NCBI RefSeq assembly: GCF_044385915.1
Contig: NZ_JBISCC010000125.1
Span: forward strand, 124,001-188,000
Length of the DNA: 64,000 nucleotides
Origin: Thalassobellus citreus
GTDB taxonomy: Bacteria; Bacteroidota; Bacteroidia; Flavobacteriales; Flavobacteriaceae
Direction of reading: 5' to 3'
In this document: piece by piece, positions 61,354-64,000 of the stretch
Layout of the letters: each line of letters opens with the position of its first letter
How positions within the stretch are numbered: the stretch's first letter is position 1
The notes under the pieces: model-generated
Seen by the model: only the letters and a program-made list of their open reading frames with translations
Told to the model about the DNA's origin: nothing
The model's database searches: none
Translations under genes and position numbers: made by a program

Positions 61354-64000
61354 TTAGAAACTAATGTTTATACCAACAGAATTTGTTTGTTGGATAGGGT
61401 AGTTAAACCCGTTGCTCCCTAGTTCTGGATCCCATAATTTGAAATTACTTATGATAAACGGATTGTTTGCTCGAACAAACACCTTCAATCTTTTTAACTT
61501 CATTTTATTTGCTATACTTTCTGGTAGGTTGTAAGCCAACTGCAGCGAAGTACATCTTAAGAATTTTACAGAACGCATAAAGTAAGTTGAATATCGAACA
61601 ACTTCTTGACCTGTTGTTCTATCTTCTTCTTTATTATGGTATGTGATATTATTGGTAGACAAACGAGGCCAAAAAGGGTTGGTCTGCATATTATCAGGTG
61701 TCCAATGATCATCATATATTTCTTTTAATAGAGCATGATCGTTTGTAAACGGACTAATGGCTTGCGAATTAATAAACATAGAGCGTTGGCCTGAACCTTG
61801 AAACGCAAAGCTGAACTCTAACGCTTTGTAATTTACAACTCCGTTAAATCCATAAATAATACGAGGTGTGGTTGGATAACCAATGTTTACCGCATCACTT
61901 ACATCTATAACACCATCTTCATTTACATCACGATAACGAATATCTCCAGGCATCACATCTCCTGATTGAACTGGAGCTGCATTAATTTCTTCCTGATCCT
62001 GAAATAAACCTTCTGCTATATAACCAATTTGTTGTGATATATCGTGTCCAATACGCCCCTGCCATTCCGGTTTATCTATTGCTTCTTCAATTTCTTTGTA
62101 AACCGCCTTATTATAAGTTAGTGTTCCATTAAGAATAAACCATAAATCTGGCGTTATTGCTTTTTGAATTTTTCCTTCGAAATCAAAACCTCTAGATCTT
62201 ACCTTACCAATATTATCTAAAGGAAACAATCCTAAACCTACATTAGCAGGTACTACTACTCTAGGAGAAAGTATATTGTGTCGAATTTCTTGATAAGCAT
62301 CAAACTTAAAGTCTAACAACCCATTCAAGAAAGTTGTTTCAAGACCAAAGTTGGCTTGTTCAGCAATTTCCCAAGTTACTTGTGGGTTTTCAAAAGAGTT
62401 GATACTATATAAATCCTGTGAATTTATCGTCATATCTGGCAAATAAACAAATCGAGAAGAACCTCGTGTTCCTATTCCGTCGTTACCAACTTTTCCATAA
62501 GAAAGTCGCATTTTTAAGAATGATAGCCATTTAGATGTTGATTTCATAAATGGTTCTTTTGAAACAATCCAAGCTAAACCACCAGCTGGGAAAAATCCGA
62601 AACGATTTTTCTTAGCAAAACGTTCAGATCCATTGTACCCAAAACTTCCTTCTGCGTAATAACGTGATTTATAACCATAAGCCATACGCATTGACAGTCC
62701 CATATTTCTTGCAGGAAGCGCATCTAACAACGAACTTGGTTGAGAATTTGTAGACTCTTGTATATTAAACACACCTGTATAACTCGTGGTGTGGTCTTTC
62801 CAAGCTGCTGTGTGTAAAACTCTAACTTCTCCTGAAAATTGATTTTCTCCAGTCGAGTTACTCTGCCCATTACTTAATTCTAGAGTTCTACGACCTTCCT
62901 TAACTTGTTGTAAAGCGTGTACACCTGTCTGATGATTGTAATCTGAAAGACGGTACATGTATTCTTCTGTTGAGAATGTATTACTATAATAACCTTGGTG
63001 ATACCAAGATCCGTTTACCCTAAGTTCTAAGCCTTTAACCAAGGCCGAAAGGTTTTGAATATATCCCAGACGGTTAACCGTTGAAAAACGACTTCTTTCA
63101 CTGTAACCTTTCTGGATTCTTGCATACGGATTATAAGTGTTTGATGTTAAACCACCAAAAGGAATATGTGGCCAATCATGGAGTTCATCTGCTGGATAAA
63201 CAGCTGCGTAATCAACAGGGGTAGCAGCAAAAGCCATTTGGTAAACCTCTCTTACATCGACTTGAGGTCCATGATATTTGTCTTGTGTAGTTGTAGAATT
63301 TAAGACCAATTTCGCACTTGGTGTCATATCTACATTCAAATTAACACGAAGTGAAGTTCTATTGTTTTTAATATTCACATCAAATTGATTCAAACGATCT
63401 GTTTTCAACATACCTTGATCGGAAGTGTGATTTAAAGATGCGTAATATTGAATAACCTTAGATCCGCCTCGAATATTCATACCCAAACGGTGGTTAATTG
63501 AATAATCTTTAAAAAGTAGATTATACCAATCGTTTGCAGGATACACATATGATGGGAATTTATCACTTCCTGTGTTGTTAATCTTATCAGAAGAATACAA
63601 AGGCGTCGCTAATGGATCACGACCTGTTAGAGCCTCATTATAAGCCTTCATATAGGTAACTGGATCCACTACATCAATTTCTCGCGTAGGCATTGAAATA
63701 ACCGGTTCGTATCTCACAGTGGTATATACCTGTCCTTCTTTTCCTTTTTTGGTTGTAACCAGAATAACTCCGTTTGCTCCACGTGCACCATACATTGCTG
63801 TGGCTGAAGCATCCTTCATTACACTAAAACTTGCAATATCATCTGGATCAACACGTGCCAGATCAAGTTTAGAAACCTCCACATTATCTAATAGAATCAA
63901 TGGATCTATATTTGCGTTTTCATTAAATGAAGTAATACCTCTAATGTAGAACCTAGAATTCATTTCTCCTTCAGTAAGTGCTCCAGGTGCTCCGCCAGTT
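61354..64000 (-). CDS. SusC/RagA family TonB-linked outer-membrane receptor, N-terminus outside window
   Basis: Outer-membrane TonB-dependent channel that imports the ligand captured by SusD. The frame is open through the right window edge, so the signal peptide, carboxypeptidase-like domain and first part of the plug are missing; about 882 residues are visible. The first visible residues (TGGAPGALTEGEMNSRFYIR) are the middle of the plug domain, followed by SVMKDASATAMYGARGANGV, the diagnostic SusC plug stretch, then the barrel. It ends VGINISF with a terminal aromatic residue typical of outer-membrane barrels. The methionine at 63963 is internal, not the start. Confidence 0.95.
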   Translation of the reverse strand, partial: TGGAPGALTEGEMNSRFYIRGITSFNENANIDPLILLDNVEVSKLDLARVDPDDIASFSVMKDASATAMYGARGANGVILVTTKKGKEGQVYTTVRYEPVISMPTREIDVVDPVTYMKAYNEALTGRDPLATPLYSSDKINNTGSDKFPSYVYPANDWYNLLFKDYSINHRLGMNIRGGSKVIQYYASLNHTSDQGMLKTDRLNQFDVNIKNNRTSLRVNLNVDMTPSAKLVLNSTTTQDKYHGPQVDVREVYQMAFAATPVDYAAVYPADELHDWPHIPFGGLTSNTYNPYARIQKGYSERSRFSTVNRLGYIQNLSALVKGLELRVNGSWYHQGYYSNTFSTEEYMYRLSDYNHQTGVHALQQVKEGRRTLELSNGQSNSTGENQFSGEVRVLHTAAWKDHTTSYTGVFNIQESTNSQPSSLLDALPARNMGLSMRMAYGYKSRYYAEGSFGYNGSERFAKKNRFGFFPAGGLAWIVSKEPFMKSTSKWLSFLKMRLSYGKVGNDGIGTRGSSRFVYLPDMTINSQDLYSINSFENPQVTWEIAEQANFGLETTFLNGLLDFKFDAYQEIRHNILSPRVVVPANVGLGLFPLDNIGKVRSRGFDFEGKIQKAITPDLWFILNGTLTYNKAVYKEIEEAIDKPEWQGRIGHDISQQIGYIAEGLFQDQEEINAAPVQSGDVMPGDIRYRDVNEDGVIDVSDAVNIGYPTTPRIIYGFNGVVNYKALEFSFAFQGSGQRSMFINSQAISPFTNDHALLKEIYDDHWTPDNMQTNPFWPRLSTNNITYHNKEEDRTTGQEVVRYSTYFMRSVKFLRCTSLQLAYNLPESIANKMKLKRLKVFVRANNPFIISNFKLWDPELGSNGFNYPIQQTNSVGINISF

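Noticed and set aside
1..64000. Mobile elements, prophage, CRISPR, toxin-antitoxin or restriction genes
   Set aside because: No transposase, integrase, phage structural protein, repeat-spacer array or defence-type domain was recognised in any frame considered.

Overview
This window looks like a chromosome segment from a marine-type Flavobacteriaceae bacterium (phylum Bacteroidota). The evidence is A/T-rich sequence, many TAnnTTTG (-7) promoter boxes, a SusC/SusD pair, TonB-dependent receptors with carboxypeptidase-regulatory-like N-termini, a SecA of about 1,117 residues, and the rpmB-rpmG-DUF4295-ftsY block typical of the phylum. No transposase, integrase, phage, CRISPR, rRNA or tRNA gene was seen. 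The genus cannot be fixed from what is visible.

Layout. 1-5.4 kb: leftward surface-polysaccharide export block (Wzt-like ATPase cut by the left edge, Wzm-like permease, Wzc-like tyrosine kinase, Wza-like lipoprotein). 5.4-13 kb: rightward housekeeping genes (ABC-F ATPase, methyltransferase, cobalamin adenosyltransferase, DUF2795 protein, secA). 13-16.7 kb: a sulfite-oxidase-type molybdoenzyme, a monohaem cytochrome and a sterol-desaturase-like protein, with a divergent membrane protein. 16.7-19.3 kb: rimO and a beta-lactamase-fold lipoprotein. 19.5-25.9 kb: a tripartite RND efflux operon led by a small unknown secreted protein. 26-37.9 kb: M48 peptidase, ftsY, small ribosomal genes, a FAH-Hpt-CinA operon, an exonuclease, a lipoyl E2, a GT2 glycosyltransferase and recR. 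38-43 kb: sodium:solute symporter, CoA-binding protein, TonB-dependent receptor, and a 638-base non-coding stretch with three successive terminator-like hairpins. 43-50.7 kb: a KAS III enzyme, htpG, nitroreductase, iron alcohol dehydrogenase, an AraC-regulator remnant and an unusual B12-binding radical SAM protein. 50.9-64 kb: a leftward SusC/SusD locus with two surface-lipoprotein-like genes, followed by a thioredoxin protein, a pepsin/retropepsin-like protease and an M16 peptidase. SusC is cut by the right edge.

How the genes work together. The left block probably exports a glycan. The sulfite oxidase and cytochrome form an electron-transfer pair. The RND genes form one pump. The right block may bind and import an oligomer through SusCD, and the neighbouring peptidases hint that peptides rather than only glycans could be handled; that link is inference from position.

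The most interesting non-gene signals are: (1) a dispersed intergenic repeat with GCGTTA/TAACGC ends and internal hairpins, in four copies; (2) two related hairpin-terminated modules downstream of the TonB receptor that look like tandem small RNAs; (3) a -24/-12 (sigma-54 type) promoter with a TGNCA-N3-TGNCA dyad ahead of htpG, whose leader also carries a copy of a short palindromic repeat. No complete novel defence or mobile system was found.
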